64,000 bases of DNA, taken from the NCBI RefSeq assembly GCF_000813345.1, contig NZ_BBQF01000002.1, positions 62,001-126,000 of the forward strand, written 5' to 3'. The notes beneath the pieces were generated by a model that was given only the letters and a program-made list of their open reading frames with translations, did not search any database and was not told the origin of the DNA. A program made the translations under genes and the position numbers. Shown piece by piece: positions 36,329 through 45,830 of this stretch; the first letter of the stretch is position 1; every line of letters begins with the position of its first letter. Source of the DNA: Sulfurospirillum arsenophilum NBRC 109478. Lineage in GTDB: Bacteria; Campylobacterota; Campylobacteria; Campylobacterales; Sulfurospirillaceae.

Positions 36329-37598
36329 ACGTAATATCTGCCAAAAGTTTTGCAAAATAACGCGATTTGATCTGCTCACTTGCCATGATCTGTTTGATGG
36401 GTGGAAGTTTAAGTAGCACGCCTAAAATTGCCGCCATTGCGCGGTGATTCCAAAGGGCTTGGTTATCGAAAATAAGATCTTGAAGTTTTCCTCGCTCTAT
36501 TGCCATCATCACCGTTTTATGCGCTGAATTTACGGGAGTAATGATCCGTTTAGCGCGTTCTTTTAAAGAGATGACTTTATCTTTGCATGCAGTGACACAA
36601 ACTCCACATCCAAGACACCTACCCTCATCAAGCATCGCTTTTAGTTTTTTTGGCTTTTGCGGATCGTGAGCCGAAACCATAGAAATAGCCTCGACGGGAC
36701 ACGCTTGAGCACATTTACTACAGCCATGACATGTAAGATCAATTTCGGGTAAAAAGTTGGTGGTTTCTACAGGATTTAAAAAGGCAAAGCGACGTGCGGC
36801 AGTGAGTGCTTCGCAACAACAGCTGCAACAGTTGCAGATAAAATTGACCCCACTTTGTGCATTTTCGCCAAATTGTACGAGTTTATGCTCCCTTGCTTTT
36901 TCTAAAAGTTCTAACCCTTCACTTTTCTCCACCAGTCTTGTATAGCCATGCTTGGAGAGTGAGTGTGCGGTATTGCCAAACGTCATACAAATTTCTAGCG
37001 GAGCATCGCAAGCCGTACCAAGATGCTGTTTTTTATGACGACAATAACACAGTCCTACACCCATGTATTTGGAACTTTCAATAATATGCGAAGCACGTTC
37101 ATAATCAAGCACGTACAGACTGTTTTGAGCTTTAAGAGCATTTTCATTGACAAAGGCACGACCGGGTTTGGTCTCCCCCGTAAAGAGTGTTTTGATGAAC
37201 TCTTCTTCGACACTGAGGTATTGGTAAAAAAGCTCTGAGATTAATTTTTGATCCACATGTCCGCCTGTTCGCATCAAGCTAAACTCAAAAAAACCAGCCA
37301 TAGGCGGAGGAAGAACATAGGTGGAGCTTCCCTCTTGTTCAATGTCGATAAGAAGGGCTTTTGAACAGAGTATATCGAGCATCTTTTGAGCTTCCAAAAG
37401 AGTTACTTTCCAGTTTTGTGCGGCAGTTTCTGCTTTAAAAGGTTTGATGGGAAGTAAAGAGACCAGCTCGGCTTCTTTAGGTGTAAAAAGAAGGCTTAAA
37501 ATATCATAGAGGGTTTGTGAAGGAGGCGCACCTAAAGGAAAGCGGTTGAGCCGTTCTATCAGATGCGTGTAGCCTTCTCTTGAAGTAAGGTGTGACAT
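36327..37598 (-). CDS. 4Fe-4S dicluster protein with an extra cysteine-rich motif
   Basis: The ATG at 37598, 9 bp after AAAGGAG, gives 423 residues; a longer frame to 37649 lacks a ribosome site. The C-terminal half has two ferredoxin motifs (CHGCSKCAQACP and CLGCGVCVTACKD), probably two 4Fe-4S clusters. Before them is CNCCSCCCEAL, a dense cysteine string seen in some uncharacterised ferredoxin-like proteins, and a further CYCRHKKQHLGTAC segment. The N-terminal 140 residues look helical and may include a winged-helix fold (EAELVSLLPIKPFKAE, then KVTLLEAQKMLDILCSKAL). It is cytoplasmic. I do not know the redox partner. Confidence 0.7.
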   Translation of the reverse strand: MSHLTSREGYTHLIERLNRFPLGAPPSQTLYDILSLLFTPKEAELVSLLPIKPFKAETAAQNWKVTLLEAQKMLDILCSKALLIDIEQEGSSTYVLPPPMAGFFEFSLMRTGGHVDQKLISELFYQYLSVEEEFIKTLFTGETKPGRAFVNENALKAQNSLYVLDYERASHIIESSKYMGVGLCYCRHKKQHLGTACDAPLEICMTFGNTAHSLSKHGYTRLVEKSEGLELLEKAREHKLVQFGENAQSGVNFICNCCSCCCEALTAARRFAFLNPVETTNFLPEIDLTCHGCSKCAQACPVEAISMVSAHDPQKPKKLKAMLDEGRCLGCGVCVTACKDKVISLKERAKRIITPVNSAHKTVMMAIERGKLQDLIFDNQALWNHRAMAAILGVLLKLPPIKQIMASEQIKSRYFAKLLADIT

Positions 37599-37723
37599 GC
37601 GATCATCTCCTTTAAAAAAGGTAGAGAACTTATTTAAAAAAAATACCAAAGGTGCGTGAGCTTTCCGCTGAGGAAAACCCAGTGTTAGCGTAGATTAAGA
37701 AGCTTTACTTCAAAAGCGTGTTA

Positions 37724-37743
37724 AGAGTTCTGTAAAGAACTCT
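37724..37743 (-). terminator. Weak hairpin at the end of the yggS operon
   Basis: AGAGTTCT (37724-37731) and AGAACTCT (37736-37743) form an 8-bp stem with a GTAA loop that overlaps the yggS stop codon. There is no T-run, so termination is uncertain. Confidence 0.45.
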
Positions 37744-38419
37744 ATTTAAATAGAATGCTTCCTAAACGAACCATATTAGAACCACACGCTATAGCAAGCT
37801 CAAAATCCCCACTCATCCCCATAGAACAGTATTTTGCCCCATGACCTTGCAGTGATTCGTAAATTTTGTGCGTGGTTTTAAAGCTTTTCTGAATGATGGC
37901 AGTATCTTCGCTATGCGCTCCAATGCTCATGACACCTTTAAGTTGAAGATGTTTACATGTAAGCACGATTTGCTCATAAATTTCTACTGCCTCTTCAGGC
38001 AGTACACCTGCTTTTTGCTCTTCATACGCACTGTTGATTTGAAGTAAAACATTCATTGTTTTACCTTTTACCTCTAAGCGTTTATCGATCTCTTGGGCAA
38101 GTTCTAAAGAGCTTAGTGAGTGCATCAATGAAGGGTCAAGGTCGATGAGCTGATTGATTTTATTGGTTTGTAAACGACCGATAAAATGCCATTCTAGTGG
38201 AAGATGAGCGAGTGCATGTACTTTATCACTCATGTCTTGGATTTTATTTTCTCCAAAACAACGTTGACCGACGTTGTACATCGCTTCAATCATTGAGGGA
38301 TTGGCACTTTTACTCGCCGCTACGATCTTAACAATCAAGTGTTGATCGACACTCAAACGCGCTTTTTCAACGCGTGTTAGAATCTCATCCATAGTAGTTA
38401 CAAAATTTTTAGTTTCCAT
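37742..38419 (-). CDS. yggS: YggS-family pyridoxal-phosphate homeostasis protein
   Basis: A 225-residue PLP-binding TIM-barrel protein. The PLP Lys is residue 37 (VAASKSANPS), with FGENKIQD, WHFIGRLQTNK and MGMSGDFELAI as family marks. It buffers pyridoxal phosphate and affects amino-acid balance; it is not an enzyme. A TTACATGTAA copy at 37953 encodes LTCK. It is the last gene of the minus-strand murJ-to-yggS run and overlaps rseP by 11 bp. Confidence 0.92.
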   Translation of the reverse strand: METKNFVTTMDEILTRVEKARLSVDQHLIVKIVAASKSANPSMIEAMYNVGQRCFGENKIQDMSDKVHALAHLPLEWHFIGRLQTNKINQLIDLDPSLMHSLSSLELAQEIDKRLEVKGKTMNVLLQINSAYEEQKAGVLPEEAVEIYEQIVLTCKHLQLKGVMSIGAHSEDTAIIQKSFKTTHKIYESLQGHGAKYCSMGMSGDFELAIACGSNMVRLGSILFK

Positions 38420-39467
38420 TGGTTAACCTATATAGATCATTAAAAATACTCAAAGCCATCAGGCTTAAAAGTAGCAACCATCCAGCGGTTGTCATGGTCG
38501 TAAGTACACGCTCATTAGGGGCTTTTTTGGTAAGTAACTCATACGCATTAAACATAATATGTCCGCCATCAAGGGCAGGGATAGGCAATAAATTAAGAAC
38601 ACCAAGGTTGACTGAAATAAGTGCCGTTAATGCAAAAAGTGCTACAAGACCCGCCGCACTCGCTTCGGAAGTGACTTGAACGATAGAGATAATACCACCT
38701 AACTCTTTAGGAGAGACAACCCCCTCAACCAATTTTTGAAGACTGGTTAAAATCAGTGTTGTTGATTTAACGGTTTGTTGCCATGCAAATTTTGGAAGTT
38801 CACTGATACCATACACCACTTCAATGGTTTTACCACTGGGTGCAATGCCAATCATCTTTTTATGTTTTGTTTCGCCAAACATATTTTGGTATTCATTAAC
38901 TTTTGGGTTTAGAAGAAAGGTTTGCACAGCGCCTAAACGATCAATTTTGACTTCAAGTTTCTCCGTGCTCTCTTGAATCAGTTGACTGACTTCATCCCAT
39001 CCTTCAATTAAGACCCCGTTGATCATCACAATGCGGTCATTCTCTTGAAGTCCTGCTTCAAGAGCTGGAGAGTTGGGGCTGATTTGACCAATGATGGGAG
39101 CAAATTTAGTGACACCCATAGAGCCAATGGCAAGAAAAAGTAAAAAAGCGAGTAAAAAGTTGGCAAAAGGACCTGCAAAAAGAATGATGATGCGTTTCCA
39201 TGGTGCTTTGGTATTGTAACTATCCTCGTCATAACTTACTTTGGTTGGATCTCGATCGTCTTGTCCTTTCATCTGGACGTAACCGCCTAGAGGAATGAGG
39301 GAGAGGCAATATTCTGTTTTTCCAACCATTTTTGAAAAAACTTTTTTGCCAAATCCAATGCTAAAGACTTCAACATGCACGCCAAAAAAACGAGCCGCTA
39401 AAAAGTGTCCTAATTCATGAAAAAAGATAAGAAATGAAAGAACCAGAATGGAGGTAAGTGTTCCCAT
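38409..39467 (-). CDS. rseP: RseP-type site-2 intramembrane protease
   Basis: A 352-residue membrane metalloprotease. HELGH (residues 17-21) in the first helix supplies two zinc ligands, and LDGGH near the C-terminus supplies the third. A single PDZ domain lies between (GLQENDRIVMINGV). It cleaves membrane-bound anti-sigma factors or signal-peptide remnants. It shares one base with the pgsA stop. Confidence 0.94.
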   Translation of the reverse strand: MGTLTSILVLSFLIFFHELGHFLAARFFGVHVEVFSIGFGKKVFSKMVGKTEYCLSLIPLGGYVQMKGQDDRDPTKVSYDEDSYNTKAPWKRIIILFAGPFANFLLAFLLFLAIGSMGVTKFAPIIGQISPNSPALEAGLQENDRIVMINGVLIEGWDEVSQLIQESTEKLEVKIDRLGAVQTFLLNPKVNEYQNMFGETKHKKMIGIAPSGKTIEVVYGISELPKFAWQQTVKSTTLILTSLQKLVEGVVSPKELGGIISIVQVTSEASAAGLVALFALTALISVNLGVLNLLPIPALDGGHIMFNAYELLTKKAPNERVLTTMTTAGWLLLLSLMALSIFNDLYRLTNGN

Positions 39468-40009
39468 TAATTGGTTCCTTTTTTAGTGTAACCGATGATG
39501 TATTCATAGCCTGAGTACATTGTGAGTGCAACCGCTGCCCATAATAAAAGATTGGCATAAGGCCAGTTCATCATCAAAAAGCCAATAGCTATCATCTGAA
39601 GAACTGTTTTAATTTTTCCAGCCATACTCGCAGCAATGTTTTTACCTTCACCCATTGCAGCAACACGAAGCCCTGTAATGAAAAATTCGCGTGTCAGGAT
39701 GAGAAAAATTGCCCAAGGATTCGCACGATCTATCATCATAAGCCCTAAAAAAGCGGCTAACGTGAGCATTTTATCGGCTAAAGGATCAAGAATGGCGCCT
39801 AGTTGTGTCATTTGATTCCAATTGCGTGCAATGTAGCCATCAAAAAAATCAGTGGCACTAGCGATGACAAAAATCAAAGCGGCAAAGTAGTCTAACCAGC
39901 TTACATGTAACCCTGCAAAAAGAGGTAAATCACGGTTGATCAAAAGGACAAACATAAGAGGGGCCAACCCTATACGTAAAGAGGCTAGGAGATTAGGAAG
40001 GTTCATCAT
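39467..40009 (-). CDS. pgsA: CDP-diacylglycerol--glycerol-3-phosphate phosphatidyltransferase
   Basis: A 180-residue membrane enzyme with the CDP-alcohol phosphotransferase motif DGYIARNWNQMTQLGAILD and the following PLADK. It makes phosphatidylglycerophosphate, the first step to phosphatidylglycerol. A TTACATGTAA copy at 39901 encodes LHV. It overlaps the SDR gene upstream by 4 bp. Confidence 0.94.
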   Translation of the reverse strand: MMNLPNLLASLRIGLAPLMFVLLINRDLPLFAGLHVSWLDYFAALIFVIASATDFFDGYIARNWNQMTQLGAILDPLADKMLTLAAFLGLMMIDRANPWAIFLILTREFFITGLRVAAMGEGKNIAASMAGKIKTVLQMIAIGFLMMNWPYANLLLWAAVALTMYSGYEYIIGYTKKGTN

Positions 40010-40773
40010 TTAAACGTTGTTCCACCATCAATTAGCATTGTGTGTCCTGTAATCCACGATGCTTTGTCTGAACAGAGAAACAAACAAGCGCCTGCTAGAT
40101 CTTGTGGCTGACCCATACGACCCAAAGGTGAAAGCTTAGCCGTAATATCACGAACCTCTTCATAATTGGTAAAAGCTCTGAGTGCATCCGTCTCGATTGG
40201 ACCACCACTGACTGCATTAACACGAATCCCTTTACAGCCAAGTTCTGCTGCTGCGTAACGTACCATTGTTTCAACAGCAGCTTTTGCTGTACCATGACCT
40301 GCATAGTTTTCGATATAAACAAGATTGCCTGTAGAAGAAAGAGAGATAATGCTTCCACTACCCACTTTTTCCATACGTTTTGCCGCTTCTTGCGCACCTA
40401 CAACAAAGGCGTTAACGGTTGCAGTAAAGATATTATTGATGCCACGTGGTTTAAGCTTCATAAACTTGGTATAGCCACCGACCACTGGACGACCAGAGAT
40501 GATCGCATTAGAGATAAAAAAGTCAACGCGATCAAAATCTTTGTCAATTTCTAAGAAAAGATCTTTATAAGTTTCTGGCTCTAAAATATTGAGAGCGTAT
40601 GCTCTGGCTTTAATACCGTAATTTTTTTCTAAATCTTTAACTTGCTCTATGGCTAACTCTTCATTGGAGTTATAAGTAAATGCAACATTCACACCCTCAC
40701 GAGCAAATTCATAAACGATAGCTTGTCCGATACCTCTGGTACCGCCACTAATGACAAGTGTTTTTCCCTTCAT
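40006..40773 (-). CDS. SDR oxidoreductase, FabL-like enoyl-ACP reductase
   Basis: A 255-residue short-chain dehydrogenase with SGGTRGIGQ at the cofactor site. The catalytic pair is Tyr157 and Lys164 with six residues between (YAGHGTAK), the spacing of enoyl-ACP reductases rather than the YxxxK of ordinary SDRs. GAQEAAKRMEK, IENYAG and NAVSGGPIETDALRAF closely follow Bacillus FabL. It would reduce enoyl-ACP in fatty-acid elongation, which fits its place next to pgsA. Whether a separate FabI exists elsewhere is unknown. Confidence 0.8.
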   Translation of the reverse strand: MKGKTLVISGGTRGIGQAIVYEFAREGVNVAFTYNSNEELAIEQVKDLEKNYGIKARAYALNILEPETYKDLFLEIDKDFDRVDFFISNAIISGRPVVGGYTKFMKLKPRGINNIFTATVNAFVVGAQEAAKRMEKVGSGSIISLSSTGNLVYIENYAGHGTAKAAVETMVRYAAAELGCKGIRVNAVSGGPIETDALRAFTNYEEVRDITAKLSPLGRMGQPQDLAGACLFLCSDKASWITGHTMLIDGGTTFK

Positions 40774-41666
40774 TAAAATCCTTTGATTGTATATTTTTTA
40801 AGTGTATTTTCAATACGTTTCATATTGTCGTTACTTGGCGCACAGAGTGGTAAACGATACTCCAGTGTTTCAAGTAATCCTGCGATGTACATTGCAGCTT
40901 TAATAGGAATAGGGTTACTCTCACAGAAAAGTGTTTTATTGATCTCATACAGTGAGTCATTAATTGCTTTTGCTCCATGGAAATCACCTGCTAAGGCTAA
41001 GTGCGTAAGTTCTGAGATTTGATCTGGCAAAATGTTTGATGTTACTGAGATCACACCTGATCCTCCGTTAGAGAGAATAGGGTAGTTAATCGCATCTTCA
41101 CCGCTAAAAACAGCCAATTTTGGCTGATGAGCGAGCAAATCAACACAACGATCGATGGAGCCTGTTGCTTCTTTGACACCAAAAATATTTGGGCATGCTT
41201 CAAAGAGTCTAAAAATAGTATCAGGAAGCAAATCACAGCCTGTACGACCTGGGACATTGTACAAAAGGACTGGAATATCAACAGAACCAGCAATTGCTTT
41301 ATAGTGCTGAAAAAGACCTTCTTGCGTTGGTTTGTTATAGTATGGCGTAACAGAAAGTATGCCATGTGCACCGTGCGCTTGTGCAAATTTTGCTAAACCA
41401 ATGGCTTCATGGGTTGCATTGCTTCCTGCTCCTGCAAGGACTTTTACGTCACTCTTTGAGCAGACATCAACGGCAATCTCAATACAACGACGGTGTTCGT
41501 CATGATCCAGTGTTGCACTCTCACCCGTTGTACCTACTGGAACAACAACATCAATGCCATTTTTAATCTGTCTTTCTATCAGTTTTGCGTATTGAACTTC
41601 ATCGAGTTTTCCATTTTTAAATGGTGTAATAAGCGCGGTCATCGCTCCTTGTAACGAGTGGTGCAT
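40773..41666 (-). CDS. dapA: 4-hydroxy-tetrahydrodipicolinate synthase
   Basis: A 297-residue aldolase of lysine and diaminopimelate synthesis. [10 protein letters not shown] opens the barrel, [12 protein letters not shown] holds the Thr-Thr pair, Tyr136 is in [10 protein letters not shown], and the Schiff-base Lys165 is in GVKEATGS. It supplies diaminopimelate for peptidoglycan, matching the nearby murF, ddl and murJ. It shares one base with the next gene. Confidence 0.95.
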   Translation of the reverse strand: MHHSLQGAMTALITPFKNGKLDEVQYAKLIERQIKNGIDVVVPVGTTGESATLDHDEHRRCIEIAVDVCSKSDVKVLAGAGSNATHEAIGLAKFAQAHGAHGILSVTPYYNKPTQEGLFQHYKAIAGSVDIPVLLYNVPGRTGCDLLPDTIFRLFEACPNIFGVKEATGSIDRCVDLLAHQPKLAVFSGEDAINYPILSNGGSGVISVTSNILPDQISELTHLALAGDFHGAKAINDSLYEINKTLFCESNPIPIKAAMYIAGLLETLEYRLPLCAPSNDNMKRIENTLKKYTIKGF

Positions 41667-41667
41667 C

Positions 41668-42969
41668 TTAATAATCCTTTCTTAGTATCACAGTCGTAGA
41701 CGATTGTGGGAGTAAATATTTGTTAACTACGTTGATTATATCTTCTTTTTTGAGCTTATTGATGCCCTCTTCATAATTAAGTAATGGGGTGATGTCCCCC
41801 TTGGCATAGTAAGAACCAAACAATGTTGCTAGCTCACTCGAACTCTCTAAATTATGAATAAAATCGGCTTTGGTATTGATCTTGATCTTTTCAATTTCTT
41901 TATCACTAACGTCACCCTTCTTTAGGCTATCAATAATCTTTAATATTTCTGCTTCAACATTTTCAGCTTTAATCCCTGGGTTACAGACAGCTAAGAACAA
42001 AAAGACAGAAGGATCTTTGGCTTCCATGGCATAGCCATAGATTTGGTTGACCAGCTTCTTCTCATCGACCAAAATACGGTGAAGCTTACTGCTTTTACCA
42101 CTGCTTAAAAGCTCACTTAACGCTGAAAGTGCTACTTGGTCTTCATGGGTAAAGTTAGGGATTTTATAAGCGATTGCTACCATTTCCACTTCACTCTCTT
42201 TTTTTATCAACATATGTTTGGCACCATCTTGTTGTGGTTCAATTTGATGATGTGCTGCTGGTATGGGTGTTGTGTTTTTTATATCGCCAAAATATTGCGT
42301 AACATTGTTAAAAACTGTCTCAGGCTCAATGTCTCCAGCAACAACAACGATAGCGTTTGCAGGTTGGTAATATTTAGAATGGAAACTACGAATATCTTCG
42401 ATACTCCAGTTTTTAATATCTTGTATAAAACCTATGGGTGTCCAGTGGTACGGATGATAGGTAAAGGCGTTATTAAAAAGTCTAAAGTACATATACCCAA
42501 TAGGTGAGTTATCGGTTCTCCAAAGTCTCTCTTCTAAAACAACATTGCGTTCAGGTTGAAACTCTTCATCAGAGAGCTTTAGATTTTGCATAAGTTCTGC
42601 AAAAAGTTCCAAAGATTTTGGCAAGTTTTTAGAGGAGCTTTTGATGTAGTAATGCGTATAGTCAAAACCTGTTGAAGCGTTATTTACACCACCAAACCCT
42701 TTGACAATCTCATCAAATTCACCTGCTTTTAAGTTCTTTGTGGATTTAAAATTGAGGTGTTCTAGCATGTGTGCTATACCACTTTTACCCATGATTTCAT
42801 TGCCACTTCCCACTTTATAAAAGATATCTGTGGTAATGACATCACTTTTGTTGTTCATCGGAATAACGACAATTTGAAGGCCATTCTCCAATGTTTTGGT
42901 AAAGTGTGCTGGAAGAGAATTAGCCATCAATGCTCCTAAAAATATTAAAAATAGTACTAAATGTTTCAT
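41668..42969 (-). CDS. M16-family zinc peptidase, periplasmic
   Basis: A 433-residue protein with a signal peptide ([18 protein letters not shown]) and the inverted zinc motif HMLEH (residues 67-71), with the downstream Glu region [10 protein letters not shown]. It resembles processing-peptidase-like M16 proteins of Gram-negative periplasms. The substrate is unknown. It lies 1 bp from dapA and 6 bp after pyrD in the operon. Confidence 0.88.
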   Translation of the reverse strand: MKHLVLFLIFLGALMANSLPAHFTKTLENGLQIVVIPMNNKSDVITTDIFYKVGSGNEIMGKSGIAHMLEHLNFKSTKNLKAGEFDEIVKGFGGVNNASTGFDYTHYYIKSSSKNLPKSLELFAELMQNLKLSDEEFQPERNVVLEERLWRTDNSPIGYMYFRLFNNAFTYHPYHWTPIGFIQDIKNWSIEDIRSFHSKYYQPANAIVVVAGDIEPETVFNNVTQYFGDIKNTTPIPAAHHQIEPQQDGAKHMLIKKESEVEMVAIAYKIPNFTHEDQVALSALSELLSSGKSSKLHRILVDEKKLVNQIYGYAMEAKDPSVFLFLAVCNPGIKAENVEAEILKIIDSLKKGDVSDKEIEKIKINTKADFIHNLESSSELATLFGSYYAKGDITPLLNYEEGINKLKKEDIINVVNKYLLPQSSTTVILRKDY

Positions 42970-42975
42970 CTGTTA

Positions 42976-44040
42976 TCATCTCCTATCGCTTCCGATCACT
43001 TCACTGATGTGGGTAAATCCATCTTTGTCCATACGTTCTAAAATACCAAGATTAATAGAGCGGTTGAGGGATGGTCCTTTAAAAATAAACGCTGTATAGA
43101 CTTGAATCAAACTAGCCCCTGCTTTGAGTCTTCGGTATGCCTCGTCGGCTGAGTCAATTCCACCTACTGAAATGAGCGTTGTTTTGCCATAAAACTCTTT
43201 GGCTAATGCTTCGAACATCGCAAAACATTTCTCGGTAAGGACTTTACCACTAATTCCACCAAAATCTTTTGCATTAGGTAGAAGTGAATAATCAATGGTT
43301 GTATTCGTAGCCACAATACCAGATGCTCCGTTTTCAAGTGCAGAGGAGCAGATATTAAGAGCATCAGATACTGCTAAATCAGGCGCAATTTTAAGGAGTA
43401 CGGGTTTACATGTAAGCTCTTTCGCCATGACAAAAAGCTCTTTAATAAAGTGTTCGTTTTGCAAATCTCTAAGACCTGGTGTGTTAGGTGAAGAGATGTT
43501 GATGACCAAATAATCGCTCAAATCTTTAAAACGTTTAATCAGTTTTTCATAGTCTTTAAGGGCATTTTCTGCCGATGTGACTTTGTTTTTACCAATGTTT
43601 GCCCCAAGCGGTGTTGCAAAAGGGTAAAGTGCTTCTAAGCGTTTCCCGACTTTATACATGCCTTCATTGTTAAAGCCCATAGCATTTTGGATACTCTCTT
43701 GTTCTGGAAAGCGAAAACAACGTGGTTTTGCATTGCCGCTTTGTGGCTCAGGCGTAATCGTGCCATACTCTATATGTCCAAAGCCAAGGGCAGTGAGCAT
43801 TTTAATCATAGTGGCATTTTTATCAAAACCAGCTCCAAGACCTAATGGATTATGAAAGGTTTTTCCAAAAAGCTCTTGTTCAAGACGTTTATCGTGGATA
43901 AAAAACTGTTCTGCTAGGGGGGCGAGAATAAAAGGTGTAAATTTTGCTCCATTTTTAAAGAAAAATTCTGCAATATGGTGCGCGTTCTCTGGGGAGAAGT
44001 TAAACATGAATTTTTTCATCAGACCATAATAATCAAACAT
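42976..44040 (-). CDS. pyrD: Dihydroorotate dehydrogenase, class 2 (quinone)
   Basis: A 354-residue FMN enzyme of pyrimidine synthesis. The N-terminal helices (MKKFMFNFSPENAHH) mark the membrane-associated class 2 type. GLGAGFDKNA, NISSPNTPGLRDLQ (catalytic Ser region) and VATNTTIDYS follow. It passes electrons to the quinone pool. A TTACATGTAA copy at 43406 encodes LTCK. Confidence 0.95.
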   Translation of the reverse strand: MFDYYGLMKKFMFNFSPENAHHIAEFFFKNGAKFTPFILAPLAEQFFIHDKRLEQELFGKTFHNPLGLGAGFDKNATMIKMLTALGFGHIEYGTITPEPQSGNAKPRCFRFPEQESIQNAMGFNNEGMYKVGKRLEALYPFATPLGANIGKNKVTSAENALKDYEKLIKRFKDLSDYLVINISSPNTPGLRDLQNEHFIKELFVMAKELTCKPVLLKIAPDLAVSDALNICSSALENGASGIVATNTTIDYSLLPNAKDFGGISGKVLTEKCFAMFEALAKEFYGKTTLISVGGIDSADEAYRRLKAGASLIQVYTAFIFKGPSLNRSINLGILERMDKDGFTHISEVIGSDRR

Positions 44041-44114
44041 CTTTTATTTCCTTCAATAGTAAGTACGCGATTATACTGCATTAAAGATAAAAGATGGTTG
44101 ATTTTTAGGCTATT

Positions 44115-45830
44115 TTAGTGTTGCAAGCCTTTAAGATTAAGGTACTCTTGTGATGTTTTGAGTAACTCTTCATCACTCCCCATGGCACAAATTTTACCAT
44201 GTTTCAAAAGTGCAATTTTGTCAGCTTTTTTGATAGTGCTAAGACGATGTGCAATCACAAAAGTAATTTTATCTTTGATGAGATTTTCTATGGCTTCGGT
44301 AATTTTTTGTTCACTTTGTGTATCCAAAGCGGATGTTGCTTCATCTAAAATAAGCACTTGAGGATTGGTATAAATAGCACGCGCTATAGCAATACGTTGT
44401 CTCTGACCCCCAGAAAGGTTTGTCCCAAACTCATCTAAGTGTGTATAAATACCCTCAGCGAGATTTTGAACAAACTCGTATGCATTTGCTTTTTGAAGCG
44501 CATCAATCACTTTTGTTTCATCAATTTCTTTGCCATACGCAACATTCGCTGCAATGCTATCGTGAAAGATATAAACACGTTGGGTTACCATGGCAATATT
44601 GTGGCGTAGATCGTGAAGATCGAATGTTTTTAGATCAATCCCATTGATGCAGATGCTCCCCGATGATGGGTCGTAAAAGCGCATCAGCATATTCATCAAA
44701 GAGCTTTTACCACCACCGCTATCGCCAATAAGTGCAATCATCTCGCCCGCTTTTGCTTCAAGGCTGACTTCGTTTAAAGCTTGTTTTTCGCCATAAGAGA
44801 GGGAAACACTGTTAAAAGAAATCGTATCAATTTTTGGTGGTAAAGACTCTGTTCCCACGGGAAGAGAAGATTGTTGATCCAGTAAAAAGAAAATACGCTC
44901 ACTTGCAACTAAGGCATCTTGCATTCTATTGTAAAGCCCAGAAATTCTCTTAATGGGTGTATAAAGCATAAAAAGAGCTGTTAAAAAAGAGAAAAAGGCA
45001 CCAACACTCATACCTCCTTCTATAACCTCTTTGCCACCCACTAAAATAACAACAGCAACACCGATAGAACCTAGTGTTTCCATAATAGGGCTGACAAGTT
45101 CATTGACTTTAACGGATTTCATTGTAAGTTTAAAAAAGCGCTCATTATCTTTTTGAAAAAGCCCATGTTCGTATTTTTGGGCATTATTGGCTTGTATGAC
45201 TTCAATATTATTAAAAATTTCACTGAGTTTTGCCGTAATATCTGAAATTTTTTCCTGCGATTGGCGCGAGACTTTTTTCATTTTCTTTGAGAGAACACTG
45301 AGTGGATAGATGGCTAAAGGCATAACGATTAAAGCATAAAATGCAAGCTCAGGACTTTGATAAATAACAACACCAATGAGACCAAAAATAGTAAACGTTT
45401 CACGTAATAATTCAGGAATAAGATTGGAAACAACGGTACGTACACGTTCAACATCGTTGGTATTACGGCTAATAAGTTCACCTGTTCGGTATTCATGGAA
45501 AAAGGAGAGGTCAAGTTTTAAAAGATTTTCTAAAATATTTTCACGAAAACGCCTGATAATATCATGTCCGATATAAGCCGTGTAGTATGCTTGCATATAC
45601 CGACCAGCCTCTTTGATCGCATAGACGGCAATAATTGCATAAGGTAAAAGCTGTAACATCTCTTTATCTTTTGCAATGAAAATTTCATCCAAAAGTGGTT
45701 TTACAAGGTAAGCAGAGTATGCCGTACCTCCGCTGGATAGTCCCATACCAATAATTGCCAAAATAAAATAAGGAATATAGTCTTTAAAAAAAGGTGAAAA
45801 ACGTTTTAGAACATCTTTAATGCTGTACAT
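44115..45830 (-). CDS. MsbA-like ABC transporter (lipid flippase type)
   Basis: A 571-residue half-transporter with six membrane helices followed by an ATPase domain with Walker A GDSGGGKSS, signature LSGGQRQR, Walker B VLILDEATSALD and the switch AHRLSTI. The context with murJ and envelope genes favours lipid A-core export. C. jejuni has an msbA homologue in the same place, as I recall. It lies directly after cysS. Confidence 0.88.
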   Translation of the reverse strand: MYSIKDVLKRFSPFFKDYIPYFILAIIGMGLSSGGTAYSAYLVKPLLDEIFIAKDKEMLQLLPYAIIAVYAIKEAGRYMQAYYTAYIGHDIIRRFRENILENLLKLDLSFFHEYRTGELISRNTNDVERVRTVVSNLIPELLRETFTIFGLIGVVIYQSPELAFYALIVMPLAIYPLSVLSKKMKKVSRQSQEKISDITAKLSEIFNNIEVIQANNAQKYEHGLFQKDNERFFKLTMKSVKVNELVSPIMETLGSIGVAVVILVGGKEVIEGGMSVGAFFSFLTALFMLYTPIKRISGLYNRMQDALVASERIFFLLDQQSSLPVGTESLPPKIDTISFNSVSLSYGEKQALNEVSLEAKAGEMIALIGDSGGGKSSLMNMLMRFYDPSSGSICINGIDLKTFDLHDLRHNIAMVTQRVYIFHDSIAANVAYGKEIDETKVIDALQKANAYEFVQNLAEGIYTHLDEFGTNLSGGQRQRIAIARAIYTNPQVLILDEATSALDTQSEQKITEAIENLIKDKITFVIAHRLSTIKKADKIALLKHGKICAMGSDEELLKTSQEYLNLKGLQH

